A DNA stretch of 64,000 nt from positions 1 through 64,000 of the forward strand of contig NZ_MUJY01000126.1 in the NCBI RefSeq assembly GCF_002286785.1. Direction: 5' to 3'. The notes beneath the pieces are model-generated. The model saw nothing but the letters and a program-made list of their open reading frames with translations, was not told where the DNA came from and did no database searches. Made by a program: the position numbers and the translations under genes. Numbering within the stretch: position 1 is the stretch's first letter; each line of letters begins with the position of its first letter. Below are positions 9,135 through 18,432 of the stretch, one piece after another. This DNA comes from Pseudomonas sp. PIC25 (GTDB lineage: Bacteria; Pseudomonadota; Gammaproteobacteria; Pseudomonadales; Pseudomonadaceae).

Positions 9135-9189
9135 TACGGAGAAAACCGATGCCTGTTTTCGAACGGCCCTTCCCAGAGAGGGCGCGACC

Positions 9190-10389
9190 ATGAAACGCCT
9201 CTGGCTGAACGCCCATGCCGCCACGATGCACGGCGGGCGCTATTCGATCATCGAAGACGCCGCCCTGTTGGTGGAGGGCGGGCGCATCGCCTGGATCGGC
9301 CCGCGCCATGAGGCGCCGGTTGGCGCGGACGAGACCGTCGATCTCGGCGGTGCCTGGATCACGCCGGGCCTGATCGACTGCCACACCCACACGGTGTTCG
9401 GTGGCGACCGCAGCGGCGAATTCGAAATGCGCTTGCAAGGTGCCAGCTACGCGGAGATCGCCGCGGCCGGAGGTGGCATCGCCAGCACCGTGCGCGCCAC
9501 CCGCGAAGCCAGTGAAGACGAACTGCTGGCCAGTGCCGAGCGGCGCCTGCGCAACCTGCTGCGCGACGGCGTGACCACGGTGGAGATCAAGTCCGGCTAC
9601 GGCCTCGACCTGGCCAGCGAGCGCAAGATGCTGCGCGTCGCCCGCCGCCTTGGCGAGCGCCTGCCGCTGACGGTGCGTACCACCTGTCTGGCGGCCCATG
9701 CGTTGCCGCCGGAATATGCCGGACGGGCCGACGACTACGTCGAACACATCTGCACCGAGCTGCTGCCGGCCCTGGCCGCCGAGGGGCTGGTGGACGCGGT
9801 GGATGCCTTCTGCGAGTACCTGGCGTTCACGCCGGCTCAAGTGGAGCGGGTATTCCAGGCGGCCACCGCGCTGGGCCTGCCGGTCAAGCTGCATGCCGAG
9901 CAACTGTCGTCGCTGGGCGGTTCCAGCCTGGCGGCGCGCTACCGGGCGCTGTCCGCCGATCACTTGGAATACATGACCGAGGACGACGTGCGCGCCATGG
10001 CCGAGGCCGGCACCGTCGCGGTGCTGCTGCCCGGCGCTTTCTACCTGTTGCGCGAAACCCGCTTGCCGCCCATCGAACTGCTGCGTCGGCACGGCGTGGC
10101 CATGGCCATCGCCAGCGACCTCAATCCCGGCACCTCGCCGGCGCTGTCGCTGCGCCTGATGCTGAACATGGCTTGCACCTCGTTCCGCCTGACGCCGGAA
10201 GAAGCCCTGACCGGCGTCACCCTGCACGCCGCCCGCGCCCTCGGGTTGGACGCGGAGCTGGGCAGCCTGGAGGTCGGCAAGCGCGCCGATTTCGTCGCCT
10301 GGGACATCCAGCGTCCCGCCGAGCTGGCCTACTGGCTGGGCGGCGATTTGCCCAAGCGGGTGGTCCGGCAGGGCGAGGACGTGCGATGA
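9190..10389 (+). CDS. hutI: imidazolonepropionase HutI
   Basis: HutI hydrolyses 4-imidazolone-5-propionate to N-formimino-L-glutamate, the third step. The 399-residue amidohydrolase has the metal ligands in [34 protein letters not shown] and the catalytic Asp region [10 protein letters not shown] near residue 315. Length is normal. It follows the transporter ATPase after 55 bases. Confidence 0.96.
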   Translation: MKRLWLNAHAATMHGGRYSIIEDAALLVEGGRIAWIGPRHEAPVGADETVDLGGAWITPGLIDCHTHTVFGGDRSGEFEMRLQGASYAEIAAAGGGIASTVRATREASEDELLASAERRLRNLLRDGVTTVEIKSGYGLDLASERKMLRVARRLGERLPLTVRTTCLAAHALPPEYAGRADDYVEHICTELLPALAAEGLVDAVDAFCEYLAFTPAQVERVFQAATALGLPVKLHAEQLSSLGGSSLAARYRALSADHLEYMTEDDVRAMAEAGTVAVLLPGAFYLLRETRLPPIELLRRHGVAMAIASDLNPGTSPALSLRLMLNMACTSFRLTPEEALTGVTLHAARALGLDAELGSLEVGKRADFVAWDIQRPAELAYWLGGDLPKRVVRQGEDVR

Positions 10390-10455
10390 GGCGGCCCCTC
10401 TACCGAATCTGTGGACGCGAACCCATTCGCGATCGAACGACCCGGAGTACCTGAC

Positions 10456-11280
10456 ATGAACGACGACGCTTTCACCTTCCGGCAAGGCCGCGTGCCGCTG
10501 CTGATCAGCATGCCCCATGCCGGCATCCGCCTGACGCCGGTGGTCGAGGCCGGGTTGGTGCCGGCCGCTCGCAGCCTGCCGGACACCGACTGGCACATCC
10601 CCCGGTTGTACGATTTCGCCGATGAATTGGGCGCCAGCGTGATTGCCGCCGGTTACTCGCGCTTCGTCATCGACCTCAACCGGCCGGAGGACGACACACC
10701 GCTCTATGCCGGCGCCACCACCGGGCTGTTCCCGTCGACCCTGTTCGATGGCGAGCCACTGTTCCAGGCCGGCGCCGAGCCTTCGGCCGATGAGCGCGCC
10801 CGTTATCTGCGGGACATCTGGACGCCCTATCACCGCGCCCTGGCCGCCGAGCTGTCGCGCCTCAAGCGTGAGTTCGGCTATGCGCTGTTGTTCGACGCAC
10901 ATTCCATCCGCTCGCGGGTGCCGCGTCTGTTCGATGGGCGCCTGCCGGATTTCAACCTGGGCACCTTCGGTAATGCCAGTTGCGCACCGTCGATGGCCGC
11001 CCGGCTACAGGCCGTGTGTGCCGGTGCCGAGGGTTACAGCCATGTGCTCAATGGGCGCTTCAAGGGCGGCCACATCACCCGTCACTACGGGCGCCCGGCC
11101 GAGGATGTCCATGCGGTCCAGCTCGAACTGGCGCAGTGCACCTACATGAACGAATCCGAACCTTTCGCCTACCGCGAAGACCTCGCAGCGCCAACCCGGC
11201 GAATCCTGCGGCAACTCCTCGAAGAACTGCTGGCCTGGGGTCAAGAGCACCACGCACAGCGCCAAGGAAAACAAAAATGA
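10456..11280 (+). CDS. hutG: N-formylglutamate deformylase HutG
   Basis: HutG converts N-formyl-L-glutamate to glutamate and formate, the last step of the five-step pathway that uses HutF. The 274-residue protein belongs to the N-formylglutamate amidohydrolase family, with [16 protein letters not shown] at the N-terminus and [16 protein letters not shown] in the middle, both holding likely metal ligands. ATG 10456 is preferred over ATG 10411, because GGAG at 10444-10447 is well spaced and the MNDDAFTF start is the family form. The stop overlaps the hutH start (ATGA). Confidence 0.95.
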   Translation: MNDDAFTFRQGRVPLLISMPHAGIRLTPVVEAGLVPAARSLPDTDWHIPRLYDFADELGASVIAAGYSRFVIDLNRPEDDTPLYAGATTGLFPSTLFDGEPLFQAGAEPSADERARYLRDIWTPYHRALAAELSRLKREFGYALLFDAHSIRSRVPRLFDGRLPDFNLGTFGNASCAPSMAARLQAVCAGAEGYSHVLNGRFKGGHITRHYGRPAEDVHAVQLELAQCTYMNESEPFAYREDLAAPTRRILRQLLEELLAWGQEHHAQRQGKQK

Positions 11281-12809
11281 GCAAAACCACCCTGCATCTC
11301 ACGCCTGGCCACCTGACCCTGGAGCAACTGCGCCTGGCCTACCGCCAGCCCGTCGCCCTGCGCCTGGACCCCGCCTGCTTCGCCGCCGTCGATGCTTCCA
11401 GCGCGGCGGTGGCAGAGATCATCGCCGGGGAGCGCACCGTCTACGGCATCAACACCGGTTTCGGCCTGCTGGCGCGGACCTCGATCCCCGCCGACCAGCT
11501 CAGCCAGTTGCAGCGCAATCTGGTGCTGTCGCACAGCTGCGGCACCGGCCCGTTGCTGGACGATGCCAGTGTGCGGTTGATCATGGTGCTGAAGATCGGC
11601 TCCCTGGCCCGGGGTCATTCCGGCATCAGCCGGAGCGTATTGGAGGCGCTGGTGGCGCTGCTCGACCGCGATATCTACCCGTGCATCCCGGCCCAGGGTT
11701 CGGTGGGTGCGTCCGGCGATCTGGCACCGCTGGCCCATCTGGCGGCGGCGCTGCTCGGCGAAGGGCAGGTGCGGGTCGAGGGGCAAGTCATGCCGGCCGC
11801 CGAAGGGCTCCGCCTGGCCGGGTTGGCACCGGTGGAGCTGGGGCCGAAGGAGGGGCTGGCATTGCTCAACGGCACCCAGGTCTCCACCGCCCTGGCCCTG
11901 CGCGGGTTGTTCCAGGCCGAACAGTTGTTCGCCGCCGCGGTGGTGGCCGGTGCGCTATCGGTGGAGGCCTTGAAGGGATCCTATGTGCCCTTCGACGAAC
12001 GCATCCAGGCGGTGCGCGGCCAGCCGGGACAGATCGCCGTCGCCGCGCTCTACCGCCGCCTGCTCACCGACAGCGGTATCCATGACTCGCACATCCACTG
12101 CAAGCGCGTGCAGGACCCGTATTCCCTGCGCTGCCAGCCGCAGGTGATGGGTGCCTGCCTGGACCATCTGCGCTTCGCCGCCGGGGTGTTCCTGCGCGAG
12201 GCCAACGCCGTCTCCGACAACCCGCTGGTATTCGCCGCCGATGGCGATGTGTTGTCCGGCGGCAACTTCCACGCCGAGCCGGTGGCCATGGCCGCCGATG
12301 TCCTGGCCCTGGCCATCGCTGAGATCGGTGCGTTGTCCGAGCGGCGCATCGCCCAGTTGGTCGACCCGGCGCTGTCCGGCCTGCCGGCGTTCCTGGTGGA
12401 AGAGGGCGGGCTCAACTCCGGCTTCATGATCGCCCAGGTGACCGCCGCGGCCCTCGCCTCGGAGAACAAGACCTGGGCCCACCCGGCCTCGGTGGACAGC
12501 CTGCCGACCTCGGCGAACCAGGAAGACCACGTGTCCATGGCCACCTTCGCCGCCCGCCGCCTGGCGGACATGGCCGGCAACAGCGCCGGGGTGGTCGCCA
12601 TTGAACTGCTCGCCGCCGCCCAGGGCGTGGACTTCCATCGCCCGCTGAACACCACACCGGCGTTGGAAGAAGTGATGGCACTGATCCGCGCCGAGGTACC
12701 GCGTTACAGCACCGACCGCTACTTCGCCCCGGACATCGCCGCCGCCCGCGCCTGGGTGGAGCAAGGACGGTTCCAGCGCTGGGTGGGCGCGGAGGGGTTG
12801 TATGCGTGA
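11277..12809 (+). CDS. hutH: histidine ammonia-lyase HutH
   Basis: HutH removes ammonia from histidine to make urocanate, the first step. The 510-residue protein has the [14 protein letters not shown] segment whose Ala145-Ser146-Gly147 cyclises to the MIO cofactor, and the catalytic Tyr56 in [10 protein letters not shown]. Length matches bacterial HutH. It is the last gene of the run and the only ammonia-lyase gene visible in the cluster. Start ATG overlaps the hutG stop. Confidence 0.97.
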   Translation: MSKTTLHLTPGHLTLEQLRLAYRQPVALRLDPACFAAVDASSAAVAEIIAGERTVYGINTGFGLLARTSIPADQLSQLQRNLVLSHSCGTGPLLDDASVRLIMVLKIGSLARGHSGISRSVLEALVALLDRDIYPCIPAQGSVGASGDLAPLAHLAAALLGEGQVRVEGQVMPAAEGLRLAGLAPVELGPKEGLALLNGTQVSTALALRGLFQAEQLFAAAVVAGALSVEALKGSYVPFDERIQAVRGQPGQIAVAALYRRLLTDSGIHDSHIHCKRVQDPYSLRCQPQVMGACLDHLRFAAGVFLREANAVSDNPLVFAADGDVLSGGNFHAEPVAMAADVLALAIAEIGALSERRIAQLVDPALSGLPAFLVEEGGLNSGFMIAQVTAAALASENKTWAHPASVDSLPTSANQEDHVSMATFAARRLADMAGNSAGVVAIELLAAAQGVDFHRPLNTTPALEEVMALIRAEVPRYSTDRYFAPDIAAARAWVEQGRFQRWVGAEGLYA

Positions 12810-12840
12810 GGAGATGAAGAGGGAAGGGTGAGGAGAAGAT

Positions 12841-12888
12841 CGTTCCCACGCTCGGCGTGGGAACGCCCCCCGCGACGCTCCGCGTCGC
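12841..12888. repeat. REP-like pair of palindromes after hutH
   Basis: CGTTCCCACGC-TCG-GCGTGGGAACG (12841-12865) is followed by GCGACGC-TCC-GCGTCGC (12872-12888). Both are perfect hairpins. The first matches a palindrome that I recognise as dispersed many times in Pseudomonas genomes at the ends of genes. The pair also gives hutH and the convergent lipoprotein gene a plausible transcript end. Confidence 0.75.
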
Positions 12889-12903
12889 ATCAGCACAACG
12901 GCA

Positions 12904-13335
12904 TCATTCCCAGTCCAGCCGCGCCAATTTCCACTCGCCGTCTTCCAGCCACCACTCCAGCTTCACGCTGTAGTGCCGGGCGCTGTCGGGGATCAGCCCT
13001 TCGGCGCCGGTCAGGGCGACCTGGGCGTCGGTGCGGCCCTTATCCCGGTAGGTCGGGTCGATCCGACTGTCCTTGCTCAGGGCCAGTACCTTGATGTTCT
13101 TGTGGCGCATGAACAGCAGGGTCATGGTGCGCTTGGCCCAGTCGCGGTCGAATTCCTGGCGGGCGATGAACTGCGGGTGCAGTTGATCGAGCACGTCGCC
13201 GGTCCGCTTCGCCTCGATGTTTTCCTGCAATTGCTGCACGGCCTTTTCCAGCGCGGCTTGCGGATCGTCACGTCCGCAACCGGCGACCAGCGCAAAAAGA
13301 AGCAAAAGAGGGGCGACAAATAGTCTGGGCGGCAT
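12904..13335 (-). CDS. small predicted lipoprotein of unknown function
   Basis: A 143-residue protein with a lipoprotein signal: a hydrophobic stretch ending in the lipobox LVAGC near residues 17-21. Asp does not follow the Cys (GR do), so outer-membrane sorting is expected. The rest is a small mixed domain ending in KLEWWLEDGEWKLARLDWE, reminiscent of SnoaL/NTF2-like folds, but no family is certain. ATG 13335 is chosen because AAGGAG lies six bases in front; another ATG at 13353 would put the signal further inside. It diverges from pip. Confidence 0.7.
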   Translation of the reverse strand: MPPRLFVAPLLLLFALVAGCGRDDPQAALEKAVQQLQENIEAKRTGDVLDQLHPQFIARQEFDRDWAKRTMTLLFMRHKNIKVLALSKDSRIDPTYRDKGRTDAQVALTGAEGLIPDSARHYSVKLEWWLEDGEWKLARLDWE

Positions 13336-13394
13336 GCTGAACTCCTTTTTCATGGTTATGATGCCCTTTACGAAATGATCGACGCCAAGGCGGC

Positions 13395-13454
13395 GCGGGG
13401 TGTCCCGCGTTTCGCCCCTTACAGGGACGTGTGAGCACCCGGCTTGGCCGGGTG
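13395..13454 (+). promoter_or_regulatory. hairpin-rich leader region upstream of pip
   Basis: The 226-base gap between the lipoprotein gene and pip holds CGCGGG-N4-CCCGCG (13395-13410) and CACCCGGC-TTG-GCCGGGTG (13436-13454), followed by further GC-rich self-complementary stretches up to about 13505. None has a U-tract. They may form a structured pip mRNA leader or a small RNA; no known RNA family is recognised. Confidence 0.35.
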
Positions 13455-13561
13455 GGGTCGAGTCCGGACGCACCGGCCTCGACGGGCCGTCCGGGTTTTC
13501 CAGGAACGAAGCCCCGGACGCTGACCTGACAGGACCGTACGCACAGACTCGGGAGTGCAGC

Positions 13562-14533
13562 ATGCAGACTTTGTTTCCGGAGATTAAGCCTTACGCTCGC
13601 CACGAGCTGCCCGTGGAAGAACCGCACGTTCTCTACGTCGACGAGAGTGGCTCGCCGGACGGCTTGCCGGTGGTGTTCATCCATGGCGGGCCGGGCGCCG
13701 GGTGCGATGCCTTGAGCCGTCGCTTCTTCGATCCCAACCTGTACCGTATCGTCACCTTCGATCAGCGCGGGTGCGGCCGTTCCACCCCCCACGCAAGCCT
13801 GGAAAATAACACCACCTGGCATCTGGTCGCCGATCTGGAGCGCATTCGCGAGCACCTGGGCATCGAAAAATGGGTACTGTTTGGCGGTTCCTGGGGGTCG
13901 ACCCTGGCCCTGGCCTACGCCCAGACCCACCCCGACCGTGTGCATGCGTTGGTCCTGCGCGGCGTATTCCTTTGCCGTCCACAGGAGTTCCACTGGTTTT
14001 ACCAAGAGGGGGCGAGCCGGCTGTTCCCCGACTATTGGCAGGATTACCTGGCGCCGATCCCGCCGGAAGAGCGCGGCGAGCTAATGCAGGCCTACTACAA
14101 GCGCCTGACCGGCGCCGACCAGATCGCCCAGATGCACGCCGCCAAGGCCTGGTCCTGCTGGGAGGGCCGCACCCTGACGCTGCGCCCCAACCCGCAGGTG
14201 GTGGACCGCTTCACCGAGTCGCACCGGGCGCTGTCCATCGCCCGCATCGAGTGCCACTACTTCCTCAACAACGCCTTCCTCGAACCCAACCAACTGATCC
14301 GCGACATGCACAAGATCGCCCACCTGCCGGGCATTATCGTGCATGGCCGCTACGATGTGGTCTGCCCGTTGGACAACGCCTGGGAGCTGCATCAAGCCTG
14401 GCCGAACAGCGAATTGCAGATCGTCCGCGACGCCGGCCACGCCGCCGCCGAGCCGGGGATCAGCGACGCTCTGGTGCGCGCCACCAACCAGATCGCCCGC
14501 CGTCTGCTCGACCTGGCCCCCGACGAAGCATGA
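13562..14533 (+). CDS. pip: prolyl aminopeptidase (proline iminopeptidase)
   Basis: A 323-residue alpha/beta hydrolase of peptidase family S33 that releases N-terminal proline from peptides in the cytoplasm. It has the oxyanion motif HGGPGAG near residue 40, the nucleophile elbow [13 protein letters not shown] near residue 110, and the C-terminal Asp and His regions GRYDVVCP and DAGHAA. Start ATG 13562 follows GGGAGTGCAGC. The stop overlaps the dtd start (ATGA). Confidence 0.94.
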   Translation: MQTLFPEIKPYARHELPVEEPHVLYVDESGSPDGLPVVFIHGGPGAGCDALSRRFFDPNLYRIVTFDQRGCGRSTPHASLENNTTWHLVADLERIREHLGIEKWVLFGGSWGSTLALAYAQTHPDRVHALVLRGVFLCRPQEFHWFYQEGASRLFPDYWQDYLAPIPPEERGELMQAYYKRLTGADQIAQMHAAKAWSCWEGRTLTLRPNPQVVDRFTESHRALSIARIECHYFLNNAFLEPNQLIRDMHKIAHLPGIIVHGRYDVVCPLDNAWELHQAWPNSELQIVRDAGHAAAEPGISDALVRATNQIARRLLDLAPDEA

Positions 14534-14967
14534 AGGGGCTGATCCAGCGCGTCCGCGGTGCGCGGGTGGAAGTTGCGGGAGAGATCGTCGGCGCCATCGA
14601 CCAGGGCTTGCTGGTACTGGTCGGGGTGGAGCCGCAGGACACCGAGGCGAGCGTCGCCAAGCTGCTGCATAAGCTGCTCAACTATCGGGTTTTCAGCGAT
14701 GCCGAGGGCAAGATGAACCGCTCGCTGAGCGACGTCAGTGGTGGCTTGTTGCTGGTGTCGCAGTTCACCCTGGCCGCCGATACCAAGAGCGGCCTGCGCC
14801 CGAGCTTTTCCAGCGCCGCGCCGCCGGCCCAGGGCGAAGCCCTGTTCGATCTGCTGGTGAAGCAGGCGCGGGAGAAACATCCGCAGGTCGCCACCGGCCG
14901 CTTCGGTGCCGAGATGCAGGTGCATCTGGTCAATGACGGGCCGGTGACTTTTTTGCTGGAAGTCTGA
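14530..14967 (+). CDS. dtd: D-aminoacyl-tRNA deacylase
   Basis: Dtd hydrolyses D-amino acids from mischarged tRNAs, a translation proofreading step. The 145-residue protein begins [15 protein letters not shown] and contains [15 protein letters not shown] and the GPVTFLLEV end, the two cross-subunit motifs (SQFTL and the NxGP-type loop) of the dimer active site. It overlaps pip by four bases, an arrangement common in pseudomonads. Confidence 0.95.
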   Translation: MKGLIQRVRGARVEVAGEIVGAIDQGLLVLVGVEPQDTEASVAKLLHKLLNYRVFSDAEGKMNRSLSDVSGGLLLVSQFTLAADTKSGLRPSFSSAAPPAQGEALFDLLVKQAREKHPQVATGRFGAEMQVHLVNDGPVTFLLEV

Positions 14968-14981
14968 CCTCGGAGCCGGTT

Positions 14982-15971
14982 CTAGCCGAAGGCGCAGCGG
15001 TCCAGCTCGGCGCGCAGCCGTTCCGTCGGCAGGTCACGGCCGATCAGCACGATGTCGCAGCGCGCCCTGTCCTCCGATTCCCAGGCCTCGCCATAGTCGA
15101 ACCCGGCGATCCGGTGTACGCCCTGGAAGATCAGGCGGCGCGGGTCGTCATGCACGGCCAGCACCCCCTTGTAGCGCAGCAGGTCGTCGCTGCGCTCGGC
15201 GAGCAGGCCCTGCACCACCGCGCCGACCTTCTGCCGGTCGACCCGGCCGTCGTGCTGCCAGTGCAGCGCGGCAATGTCGTCGGCGAAGGAGCGGGTGACC
15301 GGGCGGAAGCGCAGCGGCTCGACGAGGCTGGCCGGTACACGGGTATCGAGGTGGAAGCTGCGCAGCGCGAACCAGTCGGCATAGGGCAGTTCGTCAGGCC
15401 AGAGGACGTGTTGCGTCGCCAGCGGGTTGATCGCGGCCAGCCGCTGACCCAGTGCGATCAGGTCCTGTTCGTTGATCAGGTCGGCCTTGCTGACCAGCAG
15501 CAGATCGGCGAAACCGATCTGCTTGCGCGCCACGGCATGCTCGTCGAGCTGCCGGCCGGCGTGCACGGCATCGACCAGGGTGAGCACACCGTCGAGCTGG
15601 TAGGTCTCGAGCAGGTCCGGGTCGCCGAAGAAGGTTTGCACCAGTGGCGTCGGGTCGGCCAGGCCGGTGGTTTCGATCACCAGCCGGTCGAATGCCAGCT
15701 CGCCGGCCGCGCGCCGCCGGTGCAGCTCCCGCAGATGACCGGCCAGATCGCCGCGGATGGTGCAGCAGAGGCAGCCGTTGGTCATCTCGATCACTTCGGC
15801 GGTATCGCGCACCAGCAGCGCGCTGTCGATGTTCACCGGCCCGAACTCGTTTTCGATCACCGCGATGCGCTGGCCGTGATCGGCTTGCAGCAGGCGGTTG
15901 AGCAGGGTGGTCTTGCCGGCTCCGAGGAATCCAGTCAGCAGCGTGACCGGGATGGGGGTGGGAGAGGTCAT
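14982..15971 (-). CDS. CobW/YjiA family GTP-binding protein
   Basis: A 329-residue G3E-family GTPase with Walker A GFLGAGKTT (about residues 13-21), the metal-binding CxCC motif in NGCLCCTIRGDL, Walker B-like ETTGLADP, the base-recognition SKAD, and a C-terminal CobW domain. Family members act as metal (often zinc) chaperones. The order cstA/btsT-yjiX-this gene mirrors the yjiY-yjiX-yjiA group of enteric bacteria, so it probably supports that membrane carrier or its accessory protein. ATG 15971 is followed by MTSPTPIPVTLLTG, the usual N-terminus. Confidence 0.88.
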   Translation of the reverse strand: MTSPTPIPVTLLTGFLGAGKTTLLNRLLQADHGQRIAVIENEFGPVNIDSALLVRDTAEVIEMTNGCLCCTIRGDLAGHLRELHRRRAAGELAFDRLVIETTGLADPTPLVQTFFGDPDLLETYQLDGVLTLVDAVHAGRQLDEHAVARKQIGFADLLLVSKADLINEQDLIALGQRLAAINPLATQHVLWPDELPYADWFALRSFHLDTRVPASLVEPLRFRPVTRSFADDIAALHWQHDGRVDRQKVGAVVQGLLAERSDDLLRYKGVLAVHDDPRRLIFQGVHRIAGFDYGEAWESEDRARCDIVLIGRDLPTERLRAELDRCAFG

Positions 15972-15994
15972 GTCCGTCTGTCTCCTTTTTCGGG

Positions 15995-16189
15995 CTAGCA
16001 GCAGCGGCCCTGGCCGCCGCCGTAGCGGGCTTCCTGGCGGTCGCGGAAGAACGCCTCGTAGGTCATTGGTTCCCGCTCGGGGTGGTTCTTCCGCATATGC
16101 TCGAGATAGGCGTCGTAATCGGGCAGGCCGACCATCAGGTTGGCCGCCTGCCCTAGGTATTTGCCGAGCCTGCCCAGCGTGTCGAACAC
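15995..16189 (-). CDS. YbdD/YjiX family small protein
   Basis: A 64-residue protein of the YbdD/YjiX family (DUF466 type), [32 protein letters not shown], ending in the conserved GGGQGRCC with two vicinal cysteines. Family members are nearly always encoded directly after a CstA/BtsT carrier, as here (three bases between stop and start). The terminal Cys pair next to a CobW metallochaperone suggests metal binding, but this is inference. Exact function unknown. Confidence 0.85.
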   Translation of the reverse strand: MFDTLGRLGKYLGQAANLMVGLPDYDAYLEHMRKNHPEREPMTYEAFFRDRQEARYGGGQGRCC

Positions 16190-16192
16190 GGC

Positions 16193-18259
16193 TCAGCCCT
16201 CGCTGCCCAGCGGCAGACGCTGGAAAGCGCTTTCCCTTGCCGTGGGATGGGTGCTCAGCCAGGCCTGCCGGCAGGTGCGGATGCCGTAGACCAGCACGCT
16301 CGACACCACCAGCATGAACAGCAGCGCCAGGCCGGCATCCAGGTAGTCGTTGAAGACCACCCGCTGCATCTGCTCCAGGCTCTTCGCCGGGGCCAGCACG
16401 GTGCCTTCGGCCAGGGCGTTGCGGTACTTGGCGGCGTGGGCGAGGAAGCCGACGCGTGGGTCGTCGGAGAACACCTTCAGCCAGCCGGCGGAAAGCGTGC
16501 AGATCAACAGCCAGCTTGCCGGCAGCGCAGTGACCCAGGCGTAGCGATGGCGCTTGAGCTTGAACAGCACCACGGTGGCCAGGATCAACGCGATGGCGGC
16601 GAGCATCTGGTTGGAGATGCCGAACAGCGGCCAGAGGGTGTTGATGCCGCCGAACGGGTCGACCACGCCCTGGTAGAGGAAGTAGCCCCAGGCCATGACG
16701 CAGAGGGCGGTAGCGACCAGGTTGCCGGTCCAGGAGTCGGTGCGCTTGAAGCGCGGTAGGAAGCTGCCCAGCAGGTCCTGCAGCATAAAGCGTCCGGCGC
16801 GGGTGCCGGCGTCCACCGCGGTGAGGATGAACAGTGCCTCGAAGAGAATCGCGAAGTGGTACCAGAAGGCTTTCATGCCGTCGCCGCCGAATACCTTGGA
16901 AAGGATTTCGGCCATGCCCACGGCCAGGGTCGGCGCGCCACCGGCACGGGAAATGATGCTGTGCTCGCCGAGCGATTGGGCGGTGCTGGTGAGCATGTCC
17001 GGCGTGACCACGAAGCCGAAGCGGGCGATCGCCTCGGCGGCGGACTCGGGGCTGGTGCCGAGTACGGCGGCCGGACTGTTCATGGCGAAGTAGATGCCCG
17101 GTTCGATGCAAGCAGCGGCGACCAGGGCCATGATCGCGACGAAGGATTCCATCAGCATGCCGCCATAGCCGATGAGAGGCGCGTGGGCCTCGTTTTCCAG
17201 CAGCTTCGGCGTGGTACCCGAGGAAATCAGTGCGTGGAAGCCGGAGACTGCGCCGCAGGCGATGGTGATGAACAGGAAGGGGAACACGCTGCCCGACCAG
17301 ACCGGACCGGTACCGTCCATGAAACGGGTCACCGCCGGCATCTTCAGCTCGGGAGCGACGATCAGGATGCCGATGGCCAGGCCGACGATGGTACCGATCT
17401 TGAGGAAGGTCGATAGGTAGTCGCGCGGCGCCAGCACCAGCCACACCGGCAGCACGGCAGCGACGAAGCCGTAGCCGATCAGTGCCCAGGTCAGTTGCAC
17501 GCCGGTGAAGGTGAACAGCGGCCCCCAGTACGGATGGGCCGCGATCTGGCCACCGCCGACGATGGCCAGCATCAGCAGGACGAAGCCGATGATCGATACC
17601 TCGCCGATGCGACCGGGGCGCAGGTAGCGGCTGTACAGGCCCATGAACACCGCGATGGGCAGGGTGGCGATCACGGTGAAGGTGCCCCAGGGGCTCTCGG
17701 CCAGGGCCTTCACTACGATCAGCGCGAGCACCGCGAGGATGATTACCATGATCATGAAGGTGCCGAACAGGGCGATGACCCCGGGTATCGGCCCCATCTC
17801 GGATTTGATCAGGTCGCCCAGCGAGCGGCCGTCGCGGCGGGTGGAGATGAACAGGACGATGAAGTCCTGTACCGCCCCGGCCAGGACCGCGCCGGCGAGA
17901 ATCCACAGCATTCCGGGTAGGTAGCCGAGCTGGGCGGCCAGCACCGGGCCAACCAGCGGGCCGGCGCCGGCGATGGCGGCGAAGTGGTGGCCGAACAGCA
18001 CGTGCCTGTTGGTCGGTACGTAGTCGAGGCCGTCGTTGTGGCGCACTGCCGGGGTCATGCGCTGCGGGTCGAGTTGCAGCACGCGGGTGGCGATGAAGCG
18101 GGCGTAGAAGCGGTAGGCGATGAGATAGACCGCCACGGCAGCGGCGACGATCCAGAGGGCATTGATGGTTTCGCCGCGGTGTAGCGCCACGGTTCCCAGC
18201 GCGAAGGCGCCGAGCAGGGCGACACCGATCCAGGCGAGATGACTGGCCAGTCGGGGCAT
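16193..18259 (-). CDS. cstA: carbon starvation protein CstA/BtsT family carrier
   Basis: A 688-residue inner-membrane protein with about 16-18 transmembrane segments. CstA-family signatures include HFAAIAGAGPLVGPVLAAQLGYLPGMLWILAGAVLAGAVQDF and SPESAAEAIARFGFVVTPDMLTS. Known members take up peptides or pyruvate when carbon is limiting. ATG 18259 has AGGAGAACAACA in front; the frame is open for 12 more codons without a better start. It leads the cstA-yjiX-GTPase operon and faces a two-component system, which probably controls it. Whether it moves peptides or pyruvate cannot be told from sequence. Confidence 0.92.
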   Translation of the reverse strand: MPRLASHLAWIGVALLGAFALGTVALHRGETINALWIVAAAVAVYLIAYRFYARFIATRVLQLDPQRMTPAVRHNDGLDYVPTNRHVLFGHHFAAIAGAGPLVGPVLAAQLGYLPGMLWILAGAVLAGAVQDFIVLFISTRRDGRSLGDLIKSEMGPIPGVIALFGTFMIMVIILAVLALIVVKALAESPWGTFTVIATLPIAVFMGLYSRYLRPGRIGEVSIIGFVLLMLAIVGGGQIAAHPYWGPLFTFTGVQLTWALIGYGFVAAVLPVWLVLAPRDYLSTFLKIGTIVGLAIGILIVAPELKMPAVTRFMDGTGPVWSGSVFPFLFITIACGAVSGFHALISSGTTPKLLENEAHAPLIGYGGMLMESFVAIMALVAAACIEPGIYFAMNSPAAVLGTSPESAAEAIARFGFVVTPDMLTSTAQSLGEHSIISRAGGAPTLAVGMAEILSKVFGGDGMKAFWYHFAILFEALFILTAVDAGTRAGRFMLQDLLGSFLPRFKRTDSWTGNLVATALCVMAWGYFLYQGVVDPFGGINTLWPLFGISNQMLAAIALILATVVLFKLKRHRYAWVTALPASWLLICTLSAGWLKVFSDDPRVGFLAHAAKYRNALAEGTVLAPAKSLEQMQRVVFNDYLDAGLALLFMLVVSSVLVYGIRTCRQAWLSTHPTARESAFQRLPLGSEG

Positions 18260-18389
18260 TGTTGTTCTCCTGCCGTCGGCCGGGGCCTGCGGCAATGATT
18301 GTTATAGGGACTGATGCCCTCGGTGGAGGGCCCCGACACTATCGGCTCCCGGCACCTTTGTTAGAATTCGCAGAACTACCGGTCAGCGT

Positions 18390-18407
18390 CTACGTAAAAC
18401 TACGTAG
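18390..18407. promoter_or_regulatory. TACGTA palindrome between cstA and the histidine kinase gene
   Basis: CTACGTA-AAAC-TACGTAG is a perfect inverted repeat with seven-base arms, 26 bases before the kinase ATG and about 130 before the cstA ATG. A site of this size with a short spacer suits a dimeric NarL/LuxR-type response regulator such as the one encoded downstream. That regulator binding here is inference. Confidence 0.55.
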
Positions 18408-18432
18408 AGCGCCGCCGACGCGAACGGCCCGC

